Part shown: positions 52,636-61,487 of the stretch, piece after piece
Numbering within the stretch: the first letter of the stretch is position 1
Layout of the letters: every line of letters begins with the position of its first letter
Origin: Bosea sp. (in: a-proteobacteria)
GTDB lineage: Bacteria > Pseudomonadota > Alphaproteobacteria > Rhizobiales > Beijerinckiaceae
Assembly (NCBI GenBank): GCA_023910605.1
Contig: JAAVVV010000001.1
Coordinates: forward strand, 2,284,698 to 2,348,697
DNA: 64,000 nucleotides
Reading direction: 5' to 3'
Translations under genes and position numbers: made by a program
Notes under the pieces: model-generated
Seen by the model: the letters and a program-made list of their open reading frames with translations, nothing else
What the model was told of the DNA's origin: nothing
Database searches by the model: none

Positions 52636-55600
52636 ATGAAGATTGACCGCCGCTACACCACCGCCGGAGCGTCGCCCTACACACCGATCGCATTTCGCGA
52701 GACGGTGAGCGAGATTCGCAATCCGGACGGCTCGGTGGTGTTCCGGCTTGAAGGGGTCGAGGTGCCGGAGGTGTGGAGCCAGGTGGCTTCCGACGTGCTT
52801 GCGCAGAAGTATTTCCGCAAGGCCGGCGTTCCGGCGGCCCTGAAAAAGGTCGAGGAGAACGGTGTCCCGTCCTTCCTGTGGCGCTCTGTGGCGGACGAGA
52901 AGGCTCTCGCCCGTCTCCCCGAAGACAAGCGCTACGGTTCCGAGATCTCGTCCAAGCAGGTCTTCGACCGGCTCGCTGGCTGCTGGACCTACTGGGGCTG
53001 GAAGGGCGGCTACTTCACCTCCGAGGACGATGCCCGGGCCTTCTTCGACGAGTTGCGCTTCATGCTCGCCCAGCAGATGGTCGCGCCCAACTCGCCGCAA
53101 TGGTTCAACACCGGCCTGCACTGGGCCTATGGCATCGACGGCCCCAGCCAGGGCCATTTCTACGTGGACTGGCAGACCGGCAAGCTGACCCGCTCGAAGT
53201 CCTCCTATGAGCACCCCCAGCCCCATGCCTGCTTCATCCAGGGCGTGGCCGATGATCTGGTGAATGAAGGCGGCATCATGGACCTGTGGGTCCGCGAGGC
53301 GCGGTTGTTCAAGTATGGTTCGGGCACGGGCTCCAATTTCTCGGCGCTGCGCGGCGATGGCGAACGGCTGGCCGGGGGCGGGCGCTCTTCGGGCCTGATG
53401 AGCTTCCTCAAGATCGGCGACCGCGCGGCCGGCGCGATCAAGTCGGGCGGCACCACCCGGCGTGCCGCCAAGATGGTCGTGGTCGACGCCGACCATCCGG
53501 ATATCGAGACCTACATCGACTGGAAGGTGAAGGAAGAGCAGAAGGTCGCAGCTCTCGTGACCGGCTCGAAGATCGTCCAGAAGCACATGAAGGCCGTGAT
53601 GAAGGCCTGCGTGAACTGCGAAGGCAATGGCGATGACTGCTTCAATCCGGAGAAGAACCCCGTCCTGAAGAAGGAGATCAAGCTCGCCCGCCGGTCCATG
53701 GTGCCGGACAACTACATCAAGCGGGTGATCCAGTTCGCCAAGCAGGGCTACACGGACATCTCGTTCGACACCTACGACACAGATTGGGATTCGGAGGCCT
53801 ACAACACCGTCGCCGGGCAGAACTCCAACAACTCCGTCTCGATCAAGGATGACTTCCTGCGCGCGGTCGAAGCCGGTGGCGACTGGCAGCTGACGGCTCG
53901 CACGACGGGCAAGGTCACCAAGACGCTGAAGGCTCGCGAGTTGTGGGAGAAGATCGGGCATGCCGCCTGGGCCTCGGCGGATCCCGGCCTGCACTTCAAC
54001 ACCACGATGAACGACTGGCACACCTGCCCGGCCTCGGGGCCTATCCGCGCCTCCAATCCGTGCTCGGAGTACATGTTCCTCGACGACACCGCCTGCAACC
54101 TGGCCTCGGCCAACCTGCTGCAGTTCTACGACCGTCAGGCCCGCGCCTTCGACTATGTCGGCTATGAGCATCTGTGCCGGCTCTGGACGATGGTCCTCGA
54201 GATTTCGGTGATGATGGCGCAGTTTCCGTCAAAGCCGATCGCGGAATTGTCCTATGAATATCGCACGCTCGGCCTCGGCTACGCCAACATCGGCGGGCTG
54301 CTTATGACGATGGGCCTGGGTTATGATTCCGATGAGGGCAGGGCGCTTGGCGGCGCGCTGACCGCGATCATGACCGGCGTAGCCTATGCCACCTCGGCAG
54401 AGATGGCGCGCGAGCTGGGTCCGTTCCCCGGCGCGGTGCGCAAGTCCGCCGATGGCAAGACCAACACCGAGCACATGCTGCGCGTGATCCGCAATCACCG
54501 CCGCGCCGCCCACGGCGAGGCTACGGGCTATGAGGGCCTGTCGGTAGCGCCCGTGCCGCTGGACCACGCCTCGTGCCCCGAGCCCGTGCTCGTGGAGCGC
54601 GCCAGGCTTGCCTGGGACCGCGCGCTCGAGCTCGGCTCTGCCCATGGCTACCGCAATGCGCAGGCTACCGTGATCGCGCCAACCGGCACGATCGGCCTGG
54701 TGATGGATTGCGACACCACCGGCATCGAGCCCGATTTCGCGCTGGTGAAGTTCAAGAAGCTTGCCGGCGGCGGTTACTTCAAGATCATCAACCGCGCCGT
54801 TCCCGACGCGCTGCGCAGCCTCGGCTATTCCGAAGCGCAGATCGCCGAGATGGAGGTCTACGCCGTGGGCCATGGCTCGATCGCCCAGGCTCCGGCCATC
54901 AACCACGCCACGCTCGCGGCGAAGGGCTTCACGCCGGAGAAGATTGACGCGGTCGAGAAGGGCATGAAGAGCGCCTTCGACATCAAGTTCGTCTTCAACA
55001 AGTGGACGCTGGGCGAGGATTTCCTCACCGGCACGCTCAAGGTCCCGACCGAAAAGCTGAACGAACCGAGCTTCGACCTGCTTGGCCATCTCGGCTTCTC
55101 GAAGGCCGACATCGAAGCCGCGAACGTGCACGTCTGCGGTGCGATGACGCTTGAGGGCGCGCCGTTCCTCAAGGCCGGGCACTACAAGGTGTTCGATTGC
55201 GCCAATCCGTGCGGACGCCTGGGCAAGCGCTATCTCTCGGTGGAGAGCCACATCCGCATGATGGCGGCGGCGCAGCCCTTCATCTCGGGCGCGATCTCCA
55301 AGACCATCAACATGCCCAACGACGCCACGGTCGAGGATTGCAAGAACGCCTACATGCTGTCCTGGCGGCTGGCTCTCAAGGCCAACGCGCTCTATCGCGA
55401 CGGCTCCAAGCTCAGCCAGCCGCTCAACGCCGCGCTCATCGCCGATGAGGATGACGAGGGCGAGGATGCCGTGGAGGCCCTGCTGGCCATGCCGGCCGCC
55501 GCCAAGGCCGCCGCGCTCTCCGAGAAGATCGTCGAGCGCATCATCGAGCGGGTCGAGCGCAACCGCGAGCGCGAGCGCCTGCCCGATCGCCGCAAGGGCT

Positions 55601-56397
55601 ACACCCAGAAGGCGGTGGTGGGTGGCCACAAGGTCTATCTGCGCACCGGCGAATATCATGACGGCCGCATCGGAGAGATCTTCATCGACATGCACAAGGA
55701 AGGCGCCGCCTTCCGCAGCCTGATGAACAATTTCGCCATCGCGGTGTCGCTGGGCCTGCAATATGGCGTGCCGCTGGAGGAATATGTCGAGGCCTTCACC
55801 TTCACCCGCTTCGAGCCGGCGGGCTTCGTGCAGGGCAACGAGGCGATCAAGAACGCGACCTCGATCCTCGATTATGTCTTCCGTGAACTCGCCATCTCCT
55901 ATCTCCAGCGCTACGATCTCGCGCATGTCGATCCGGGCGAGATCGGCAACACCGTGCTCGGCAAGGGCGAAGCACAGTCCGAGCTTGGCGCGCCGGCCCA
56001 GACTGCGGCCCAGCAGGCCGTATCCAAGGGGTTGCTGCGCTCGAAGACGGACAAGCTGATGCTGATCTCCGGCGGCGCCGGCGCGGCCCTCCCGGCCTCG
56101 GCCGTGTCGGTATCTCCCGCCGCGCCCTTTGGCGGCGTCGCGGCCGGCATGACCATGGGCGCGACCGCGCTCAAGCCAGAGCCGAACATGGAGGTGACGC
56201 TGACCGAAGCCGAACTCGCCAAGCTCGGCTTCGCCTCCGCTGCCCCGCAGAGCCGCACCGCCGCCGACAAGCGCGCCGAAGCCATCATGAAGGGCTATGT
56301 CGGCGACTCATGCGGCGAGTGCGGCAACTTCACGCTGGTCCGCAATGGCACCTGCCTGAAGTGCGACACCTGTGGCTCAACGACTGGGTGTAGCTGA
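52636..56397 (+). CDS. nrdJ: adenosylcobalamin-dependent (class II) ribonucleotide reductase NrdJ
   Basis: NrdJ makes deoxyribonucleotides using a radical from B12 coenzyme and needs no oxygen. The 1253 residues match the long alphaproteobacterial type. Seen are the N-terminal ALVWSQ-like region [43 protein letters not shown], active-site [21 protein letters not shown] and [20 protein letters not shown]. The C-terminus has redox cysteines ([17 protein letters not shown] and [12 protein letters not shown]). AAGGA precedes the ATG. The adjacent island is on its downstream side. Confidence 0.96.
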   Translation: MKIDRRYTTAGASPYTPIAFRETVSEIRNPDGSVVFRLEGVEVPEVWSQVASDVLAQKYFRKAGVPAALKKVEENGVPSFLWRSVADEKALARLPEDKRYGSEISSKQVFDRLAGCWTYWGWKGGYFTSEDDARAFFDELRFMLAQQMVAPNSPQWFNTGLHWAYGIDGPSQGHFYVDWQTGKLTRSKSSYEHPQPHACFIQGVADDLVNEGGIMDLWVREARLFKYGSGTGSNFSALRGDGERLAGGGRSSGLMSFLKIGDRAAGAIKSGGTTRRAAKMVVVDADHPDIETYIDWKVKEEQKVAALVTGSKIVQKHMKAVMKACVNCEGNGDDCFNPEKNPVLKKEIKLARRSMVPDNYIKRVIQFAKQGYTDISFDTYDTDWDSEAYNTVAGQNSNNSVSIKDDFLRAVEAGGDWQLTARTTGKVTKTLKARELWEKIGHAAWASADPGLHFNTTMNDWHTCPASGPIRASNPCSEYMFLDDTACNLASANLLQFYDRQARAFDYVGYEHLCRLWTMVLEISVMMAQFPSKPIAELSYEYRTLGLGYANIGGLLMTMGLGYDSDEGRALGGALTAIMTGVAYATSAEMARELGPFPGAVRKSADGKTNTEHMLRVIRNHRRAAHGEATGYEGLSVAPVPLDHASCPEPVLVERARLAWDRALELGSAHGYRNAQATVIAPTGTIGLVMDCDTTGIEPDFALVKFKKLAGGGYFKIINRAVPDALRSLGYSEAQIAEMEVYAVGHGSIAQAPAINHATLAAKGFTPEKIDAVEKGMKSAFDIKFVFNKWTLGEDFLTGTLKVPTEKLNEPSFDLLGHLGFSKADIEAANVHVCGAMTLEGAPFLKAGHYKVFDCANPCGRLGKRYLSVESHIRMMAAAQPFISGAISKTINMPNDATVEDCKNAYMLSWRLALKANALYRDGSKLSQPLNAALIADEDDEGEDAVEALLAMPAAAKAAALSEKIVERIIERVERNRERERLPDRRKGYTQKAVVGGHKVYLRTGEYHDGRIGEIFIDMHKEGAAFRSLMNNFAIAVSLGLQYGVPLEEYVEAFTFTRFEPAGFVQGNEAIKNATSILDYVFRELAISYLQRYDLAHVDPGEIGNTVLGKGEAQSELGAPAQTAAQQAVSKGLLRSKTDKLMLISGGAGAALPASAVSVSPAAPFGGVAAGMTMGATALKPEPNMEVTLTEAELAKLGFASAAPQSRTAADKRAEAIMKGYVGDSCGECGNFTLVRNGTCLKCDTCGSTTGCS

Positions 56398-56448
56398 GTA
56401 TGGAGAAGCTGATAGGCGCGCGAAAGTCTTGGACTTGGCGCGAATGTT

Positions 56449-56907
56449 CTATCTCTGAGATAGTTTGAAGGAATTGGGCGGATTTCCCTGCATGAAGTTG
56501 AAATCGTTCAGAATTAAGCGGTTCAGATCGATCAACGACAGCGGGGCCCGAACAATGTCGTCGGAGGTCGGGGCCTCGGCCTCGATCCAGTCGACAAGCC
56601 CACCGGGCTGTCGGTTGGCGACGATCGCCGCACCGATGGCGGCGAGCATGCCGTCGAGCACTTCCTCGCGCGTGAGCGTCGCGCTCTCGAAAGCGACGAT
56701 CTCGACGGGAATGCGGTGGGCGTAGAGGTAGGATATCGGCGAGAGCGTGACGTCCTGCTCGCCCGGATCGCCATCGCGGATCACGATCAGTCCACCCGGC
56801 GGAATGCGCTCCGGCTTGGCGAGGTTACGCTTCAGGTCCGCGCCCGGCAGGGCAGCAGCGACAAGCGCCTTCACCGCGCCAAGGACGGTTTCGCGTTTCG
56901 AGGGCAT
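56449..56907 (-). pseudogene. prophage-type structural protein fragment (often labelled acyl-CoA transferase)
   Basis: The first 120 residues (AVKALVAAALPGADLKRN, PERIPPGGLIVIRDGDPGEQ, VTLSPISYLYAHRIPVEIVA, GGLVDWIEAEAPTSDD) match a small protein found in tail/head-completion clusters of rhizobial prophages. The usual ending is replaced by an unrelated stretch after SDDIVRAP, suggesting loss of the real 3' end. No other intact phage gene is next to it. The assignment rests on remembered similarity, so it is tentative. Confidence 0.45.
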
Positions 56908-56991
56908 GACGCAACCTGTTGGGCCTTCCTGCTGAAGGGGTTCCGTGTTATTTTCTTACCAGATACATATCGATCAGGGGTGGCAAGGCTC

Positions 56992-57204
56992 ATGTCCGAC
57001 ACAGCAACGCTTTCGACAAAGTTCCAGATTTCGATCCCCAAGGCCGTGCGCACCGGGCAGCATTGGAACGCCGGCCAGGAATTCGTCTTCATCCCCAAGG
57101 GAAAGGGTGTCCTGCTGATGCCGGTTCCGAGCCTTGAAGATCTGAAAGGGCTGGCGAAAGGCGCAGACCCCTCGAACTACCGGGACCGCAAGGACCGCTA
57201 TTGA
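56992..57204 (+). CDS. AbrB/MazE-type antitoxin (VapB role)
   Basis: The 70-residue protein has the swapped-hairpin DNA-binding start TATLSTKFQISIPKAVRTG and a C-terminal toxin-wrapping tail rich in charged residues (DPSNYRDRKDRY). It overlaps the toxin start by one base (TGATG), the usual arrangement where antitoxin comes first and the complex represses the promoter. The AT-rich sequence just upstream (about 56945-56980) is a likely promoter/operator. Confidence 0.85.
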   Translation: MSDTATLSTKFQISIPKAVRTGQHWNAGQEFVFIPKGKGVLLMPVPSLEDLKGLAKGADPSNYRDRKDRY

Positions 57205-57584
57205 TGCTGGCCATCGACTCTTCGGCGTGGATCGAGTGGCTCGTCGACGGCCCTTTGACCGCTGAGCTTGCTCAGAAAATGCCAGTTAAGAGCGACTTGC
57301 TGGTGCCGACGATCGTGCAGCACGAACTCACCAGGTGGCTCCTGCGGGAGCGGGGCGAAGAAGTTGCCGACGAATTCATCGCCTACACGCAAAAATGCGT
57401 CGTGGCAGTTTTGGACACCGCCACTGCGATTGATGCCGCGAACCTGTCCCGCCAGTACAAGCTGGCGACGGCCGATGCCGTGATCTACGCCACGGCTCTG
57501 CGACATGGCGCCGGGCTTCTGACATGCGATGCGCATTTTGATGGATTGCCGGGCGTTACCTTCATTCCGAAGGCAGAAACCTGA
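57204..57584 (+). CDS. vapC: VapC-type PIN-domain RNase toxin
   Basis: The 126-residue PIN protein keeps the four acidic catalytic positions: D5 (AIDSSAWIEW), E41 (IVQHELTRW), D91 (LATADAVIYA) and D109 (LLTCDAHF). VapC toxins cut tRNA or rRNA when freed from the antitoxin encoded directly upstream. The reading frame is intact, so the module is probably active. Confidence 0.88.
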   Translation: MLAIDSSAWIEWLVDGPLTAELAQKMPVKSDLLVPTIVQHELTRWLLRERGEEVADEFIAYTQKCVVAVLDTATAIDAANLSRQYKLATADAVIYATALRHGAGLLTCDAHFDGLPGVTFIPKAET

Positions 57585-57621
57585 AGGCGAAGTTGTCTGA
57601 CGCTCGGCGGAGGAGTTCATT

Positions 57622-57858
57622 GTGCACCAGATTCATGCGGAAACCGTTGCCAGCATCACCGAGTTCAAGCGAAACCCCATGGGTGTCGTGGCTGCTGCGT
57701 AAGGTTTTCCCGTCGCCGTGTTGAACCGCAACCGGCCCGCCTGTTACTGCATTCCAGCCAAGGCCTATGAGGCTTTGCTCGAACGGTTTGACGATCTGGA
57801 GCTGCAAGCCATAGCCGATGAGAGAGAGGGGCAGTCAGCTCATCCTATCTCCCTGGAA
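57622..57858 (+). pseudogene. Phd/YefM-family antitoxin broken by an in-frame stop
   Basis: A GTG with GGAGGAG six bases upstream opens a frame reading HQIHAETVASITEFKRNP, then GVVAAA. It meets TAA at 57700-57702 and continues in the same frame as GFPVAVLNRNRPACYCIP, then ELQAIADEREGQSAHPISLE. Both sides are Phd/YefM antitoxin; GAA to TAA is the simplest change. No RelE/ParE toxin follows. The protein-like frame runs on to 58062 without family similarity. Confidence 0.8.
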
Positions 57859-58651
57859 CCGCCGTCAAAAGCGGCTGTGATTTTCCTGCCTCCCACGGCT
57901 GGAAAAGTGAAGGGAAGTATCGTAACGTCAGTCATGGCGGGTGTGGCTTGCGGAGATGGCGTGGCCGGTATTGGTGTAAACAGCCAAATCTTAAACGATA
58001 TCATACCTTTACGCTACATCCACCAACCCAGAAAGAACTCCGTCGTGAATAAGATGGGTTAGCGGGACTCCGACGCATCATCCAAATTCAAAAAGATCAA
58101 ATTGAAGGTTAGACATCGTGAACATTCTAAACGGACCTCAGCTACGAGAGCGCATCCTCAAAATTGCGAGCTCTGCCACCGCCATGGACTTCGCCGTCGC
58201 TTTCTGGGGAGCGGGGTCCATAAAGGCTTTGGGCCTTTCCGAGATCAGGAAGGCACGCATCATCTGCAACTTGACCATGGGGGGAACAAGCCCAAAGGTC
58301 ATCCGGGAGCTGATCGACATTGGTTTCGAGGTCCGCCATCTCGATACTCTTCATTCGAAGATCTATCTTTTTGACGACGTCGCCTTTGTTGGCTCGTCGA
58401 ACGCATCAGCGAATGGCCTATCGTTGCAAGGTGAAGTCCTGTCCGGCTGGCACGAAACTAACGTTGAGCTATCGGACGCATCTCAAATCGCCTTTTTAAA
58501 GGAAAATTTTGACGATATCTGGAACAAATCTCGTCCCGCTTCCGACGATGATCTCACCCTTGCAGAGAAACTATTTAATAGCAGACGGAGACTTATTCAG
58601 AGAGTCTCGGATTTAAATAACATTGACCTCTATGATAACTTTAACTCCTTA

Positions 58652-59556
58652 GAGACTGTTTGGAAAGTCGGCGATTGGTGTTTCGGTGGGCTGGCGAATG
58701 TGATTCACATTACGGATGTGGACACATGAGAACCGGGGCCGGATGGCCAAGATCGCCAAGAAGACGAAGCGCTATCCCTGCGACCTGACGGACGAGGAGT
58801 GGGCCCGGATCGCGCCCTTGATGCCCAAACCCGGACGGACGGGACGGCCTCGGGAGACGGACTTCCGCGAGGTGATCAACGCCGTGCGCTATCTGGTGCG
58901 CTCGGGCTGCGGCTGGCGGATGCTGCCTCATCATTTCGGCCATTGGCGAACGGTTTACGGCTGGTTCCGCGAACTGGCGCGGCGCTTCCTGTTCCAGACC
59001 ATCCACGATGTCGAGCTGATGCTCGACCGGGAGCGGGTTGGTCGCGAGGCAAGCCCCACGGCGGCGGTGATCGACAGCCAGTCGGTCAAGGCTCCGCAAG
59101 CCAAAACAAGGGGTTACGACGCCAACAAGAAGATACGCGGCCGCAAGCGACATATCGCGGTCGATACCGACGGACGGCTCTTGATGGTCAATCTGACGAC
59201 CGCCGACATCTCCGACAGCGCCGGTGCGCAAGCCATCCTCGATGCCATCCGCAAGCGCTGGCCCTGGGTGAAGCATCTCTTCGCCGACGCCGCCTACGAC
59301 CGCCTGACCTTGATGGACAAGGCCGCCTATCTCAACTTCGTCATCGAGATCATCCGGCGCTCCGAGCAGCAGAAGGGCTTCCATGTTCTGCCCCGGCGCT
59401 GGGTCGTCGAGCGGACCTTCGGATGGATGATGCGCTGGCGCCGCCTCGTCCGCGACTATGAAAAACGCATCGACGTCTCAACCGCCATGATCCACGTCGC
59501 CATGGGCGGCCTTCTTATCCGAAGAAACGCTCATCCCTGACTTTCCAAACGGACTC
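58652..59556 (+). mobile_element. complete IS5-family insertion sequence (905 bases)
   Basis: Terminal inverted repeats GAGACTGTTTGGAAAGTC (58652-58669) and GACTTTCCAAACGGACTC (59539-59556) match at 16 of 18 positions. They are flanked by a 3-base target duplication TTA (58649-58651 and 59557-59559), the TNA target type of the IS1031 subgroup. It encloses one intact transposase gene. Confidence 0.92.
58716..59540 (+). CDS. IS5-family DDE transposase
   Basis: The 274 residues contain the N-terminal DLTDEEWARIAPLMP followed by YLVRSGCGWRMLPHHFG. The DDE core has first Asp in AAVIDSQSVKAP, then GRKRHIAVDTDGRLL, second Asp in HLFADAAYDR, and the Y(2)R(3)E(6)K-like ERTFGWMMRWRRLVRDYE with the third acidic residue. 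The frame is intact from end to end and its stop codon overlaps the right inverted repeat, so the element may still move. A second start at 58743 (MAKIAKK) is equally likely. Confidence 0.93.
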   Translation: MWTHENRGRMAKIAKKTKRYPCDLTDEEWARIAPLMPKPGRTGRPRETDFREVINAVRYLVRSGCGWRMLPHHFGHWRTVYGWFRELARRFLFQTIHDVELMLDRERVGREASPTAAVIDSQSVKAPQAKTRGYDANKKIRGRKRHIAVDTDGRLLMVNLTTADISDSAGAQAILDAIRKRWPWVKHLFADAAYDRLTLMDKAAYLNFVIEIIRRSEQQKGFHVLPRRWVVERTFGWMMRWRRLVRDYEKRIDVSTAMIHVAMGGLLIRRNAHP

Positions 59557-59974
59557 TTAGAAGAAAACCCATGGCAAGAATTAGGAATTTACGTATGTGT
59601 TTACAACAACGATCTGAGCGATGCGGCACAAAAGGTTGTTGCGGAAGCTAGGGTAAGCGAACCCGACGGCAAAGGTCTCGACGGCTTTGAGGACTGGGAC
59701 GACATCGCTGGTAAAATTGTCGTCTGTTTTAAAGTCACAAAGCAGTCAGTCAGATATGACAGGATTTGGGAAGTTCACGAGAAACCCTATTCTAGGTCGC
59801 CAAAGGTTCACCTCGCAAATAGGTTGACCAGTGGCGTCATACCTCACTTTGATAGAGCAAAGCTACGGCTATGGAAGCCAGCCGTATTAAGGGCTTTTGA
59901 ATTCAACAAGACCACCAACCCGCAAAAAGGTTTCCTGATTGAAATCGAAGACTTCTTCAAAAAATTCGTGCGGA

Positions 59975-60029
59975 CGTCTCACATTTGAAGTGCATCACCT
60001 GACGGATTATCGGTTGATTGATGGGCCAA
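59975..60029 (+). repeat. 55-base direct repeat, copy 1 (IS30-type left end)
   Basis: The segment from CGTCTCACATTTGAAG to GATTGATGGGCCAA is identical to 60685-60739. It holds the end of an IS30-type element plus its transposase's first three codons. Here it closes the PLD gene and is joined directly to a prophage-gene fragment. Confidence 0.9.
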
Positions 60030-60328
60030 AAGGATCGCGAAACAAGTTATCCGATGTACTGCTTTCCGTCGTTGTCGATGATTTCGCTGAACATGGCGCT
60101 GAGGCCATATCGCAGCTTCGCCAGAAAGACCCGGCGACCTATCTTCGCTTGGTTGCGTCGTTGGTGCCGCGTGAAATGATCCTTCAGCGCGAAGAAGCGC
60201 TCACCGTAGACTATGCCGAACTCACCGACGCTGAAATTGTGGCCCTGCTTGAAGAACAGCAACGGCGCAAGTTCATCGAAAATGCATTGAACTCGGTTGA
60301 GCCGTTTCTTTCACGGCCCGCACGATAG
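60023..60328 (+). pseudogene. fragment of a DUF5681-like prophage-associated protein
   Basis: From GPKGSRNKLSDVLLSVVVDDF onward, with DPATYLRLVASLVPREM, the frame resembles phage-linked proteins that normally start with a GNPxGRPKGSRNK motif. The N-terminal part is missing, replaced by the IS30-type end. The joint falls on the shared bases CCAA. The C-terminal half (LTDAEIVALLEEQQRRKF) is intact. It overlaps the end of the opposite-strand gene by 18 bases. Confidence 0.55.
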
Positions 60329-60595
60329 ACGGTCAATCGCTTGGCGAACGCGCTTCCATTTTCCTTGAGCGAAGAAATCGCTGTAACGCCATGCTCTATC
60401 TTCCTCTATGAATGCCATTTCAGCCGCGCGTTCACCGTAGCGGGCAATGTGGGCATTGGCCAAAGCGTTGATTTCGGCTTCAGGGATAAAGCGCGGCCTA
60501 ATTGAACCTTCCCAAGCTACCCATACGAACGCGCCCCATATCGGCGATAGGCAAACAATCCATATTCCGGCTTTGATCGCGGCTTCCCATGTCAT
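60311..60595 (-). CDS. small prophage-associated hypothetical membrane protein
   Basis: The 94 residues have one N-terminal membrane helix (AAIKAGIWIVCLSPIWGAFVWVAW), then RPRFIPEAEINALANAH and the conserved-looking AEMAFIEEDRAWRYSDFFAQGKWKRVR. I recall such proteins in rhizobial prophages beside terminase genes; no function is known. The frame looks intact. Confidence 0.55.
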   Translation of the reverse strand: MTWEAAIKAGIWIVCLSPIWGAFVWVAWEGSIRPRFIPEAEINALANAHIARYGERAAEMAFIEEDRAWRYSDFFAQGKWKRVRQAIDRLSCGP

Positions 60596-60684
60596 CGCCC
60601 GAAATACCCGCCTTCCATTGGGTACATTTTTTTCTTATAACGCTACGTAATGTACGTGGCAATTAGTATGTGGATAGAGAAGGC

Positions 60685-60739
60685 CGTCTCACATTTGAAG
60701 TGCATCACCTGACGGATTATCGGTTGATTGATGGGCCAA
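60685..60739 (+). repeat. 55-base direct repeat, copy 2 (IS30-type left end)
   Basis: This copy is identical to 59975-60029 but continues straight into an IS30 transposase reading frame, which identifies the repeat as that element's left end. Confidence 0.9.
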
Positions 60740-60937
60740 GTTTACAATCACCTCAGCGGTGAGGAACGCAATTTCATTCATCGGCATCTGAATGAAGGTC
60801 GGAGTTGTCGCTGGATAGCCGGGCATCTGGGGCGCTCTGGACCGACCATATCGCGCGAGATCAAACGCAGTTCTGGCACGGCGCAAGGATATGACGCTTC
60901 CTCGGCAGCCTCTTCTTGCCGGGCCAGGCGGCGGCGG
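60731..60937 (+). pseudogene. IS30-family transposase, N-terminal fragment
   Basis: About 69 residues match the IS30 helix-turn-helix start: MGQVYNHLSGEERNFIHRHL, then CRWIAGHLGRSGPTISREIK and GYDASSAASSCRARRRR. The catalytic DDE region is gone. The frame runs on into unrelated sequence that is really the antisense of a prophage gene. The joint lies in a GGCGGCGG tract shared by both sides. Confidence 0.8.
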
Positions 60938-61047
60938 ATGACGCGTACGGCGACGCCGGGGCCGACGCCGCCGGCCAGCCACAGCGCATGCTCGCCAAGG
61001 TTCGGATCCGCGAACAGGACGTCGAGCGCAGCACGGAAGGCCTCCAC
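60928..61047 (-). pseudogene. prophage head-tail-type protein, N-terminal fragment
   Basis: About 40 residues from a GTG (EAFRAALDVLFADPNLGE, ALWLAGGVGPGVAVRVIRRR) resemble the start of a head-tail joining protein in rhizobial prophages. After VIRRR the frame enters the IS30 remnant. It faces the same way as the phage fragment at 56449-56907, as if both came from one leftward structural cluster. The similarity is remembered, not searched. Confidence 0.45.
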
Positions 61048-61106
61048 TGATTTCCCTTTCCTTAGGAATTTTCATGCCATATAGTTTATCCAGAAAGGAG
61101 ACGCCT

Positions 61107-61487
61107 ATGACAGTCCTTCTGTCCGCCGCCGCCCGCCCGGAAGCCGGCCCGGTCGTCACCAAGGCTGTTCTTCGTGCCGCGGATCAGTTGGGCGTGACCG
61201 CCCGGATCCTCGCCACCGTCATCGGTGTCAGCGAGGCGACGGTCTCGCGCATGAAGCGCGGGGAATTCGGTCTTGAGCCTGGGACGAAGCCGTTCGAGCT
61301 GGCGGTCCTCTTCGTGCGCCTGTTCCGCTCCCTCGACGCGATTGCGGGAGGCGACGACAGGGTCGCGGCAAGCTGGCTCGTCAATCCCAACACCGCTCTC
61401 GACGCCCGGCCGATCGAGAAGCTGCAAACCGTGAGCGGGCTCGTCGATGTCATCGCCTATCTGGACGCGCGTCGCGCTCTCGTCTGA
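61107..61487 (+). CDS. Xre/MbcA/ParS-family antitoxin (DUF2384)
   Basis: The 126 residues have a helix-turn-helix (VTARILATVIGVSEATVSRM) and the C-terminal DUF2384 part (AASWLVNPNTALDARPIEKL, with SGLVDVIAYLDARR), the classic partner of RES toxins. AAGGAG seven bases before the ATG is strong. It overlaps the toxin gene by 41 bases. The AT-rich 60 bases upstream probably hold the autoregulated promoter. Confidence 0.92.
   Translation: MTVLLSAAARPEAGPVVTKAVLRAADQLGVTARILATVIGVSEATVSRMKRGEFGLEPGTKPFELAVLFVRLFRSLDAIAGGDDRVAASWLVNPNTALDARPIEKLQTVSGLVDVIAYLDARRALV

Larger units (their letters stand above)
58118..59988 (+). pseudogene. phospholipase-D-superfamily (nuclease-like) gene split by an IS5 element and cut at its 3' end
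   Basis: The 5' part (58118-58651) encodes 178 residues with a single HxKx4D motif (H79, K81, D86 in LHSKIYLFDD) and GSSNASANGL, as in PLD-type nucleases that dimerise. The 3' part resumes at 59560 in the same frame after the IS5 element and encodes 142 more residues (EENPWQELGIYVCVYNND onward). The stop at 59986 lies inside an IS30-type end, so the natural C-terminus is lost. GC is clearly lower than in neighbours, a sign of transfer. The GTG start has AAGG nine bases upstream. The function is unknown; relatives occur in defence and mobile DNA. Confidence 0.8.

Noticed and set aside
54229..55926. 565-codon open frame antisense to nrdJ
   Set aside because: It lies wholly inside nrdJ; composition and lack of motifs mark it as a codon-bias shadow.
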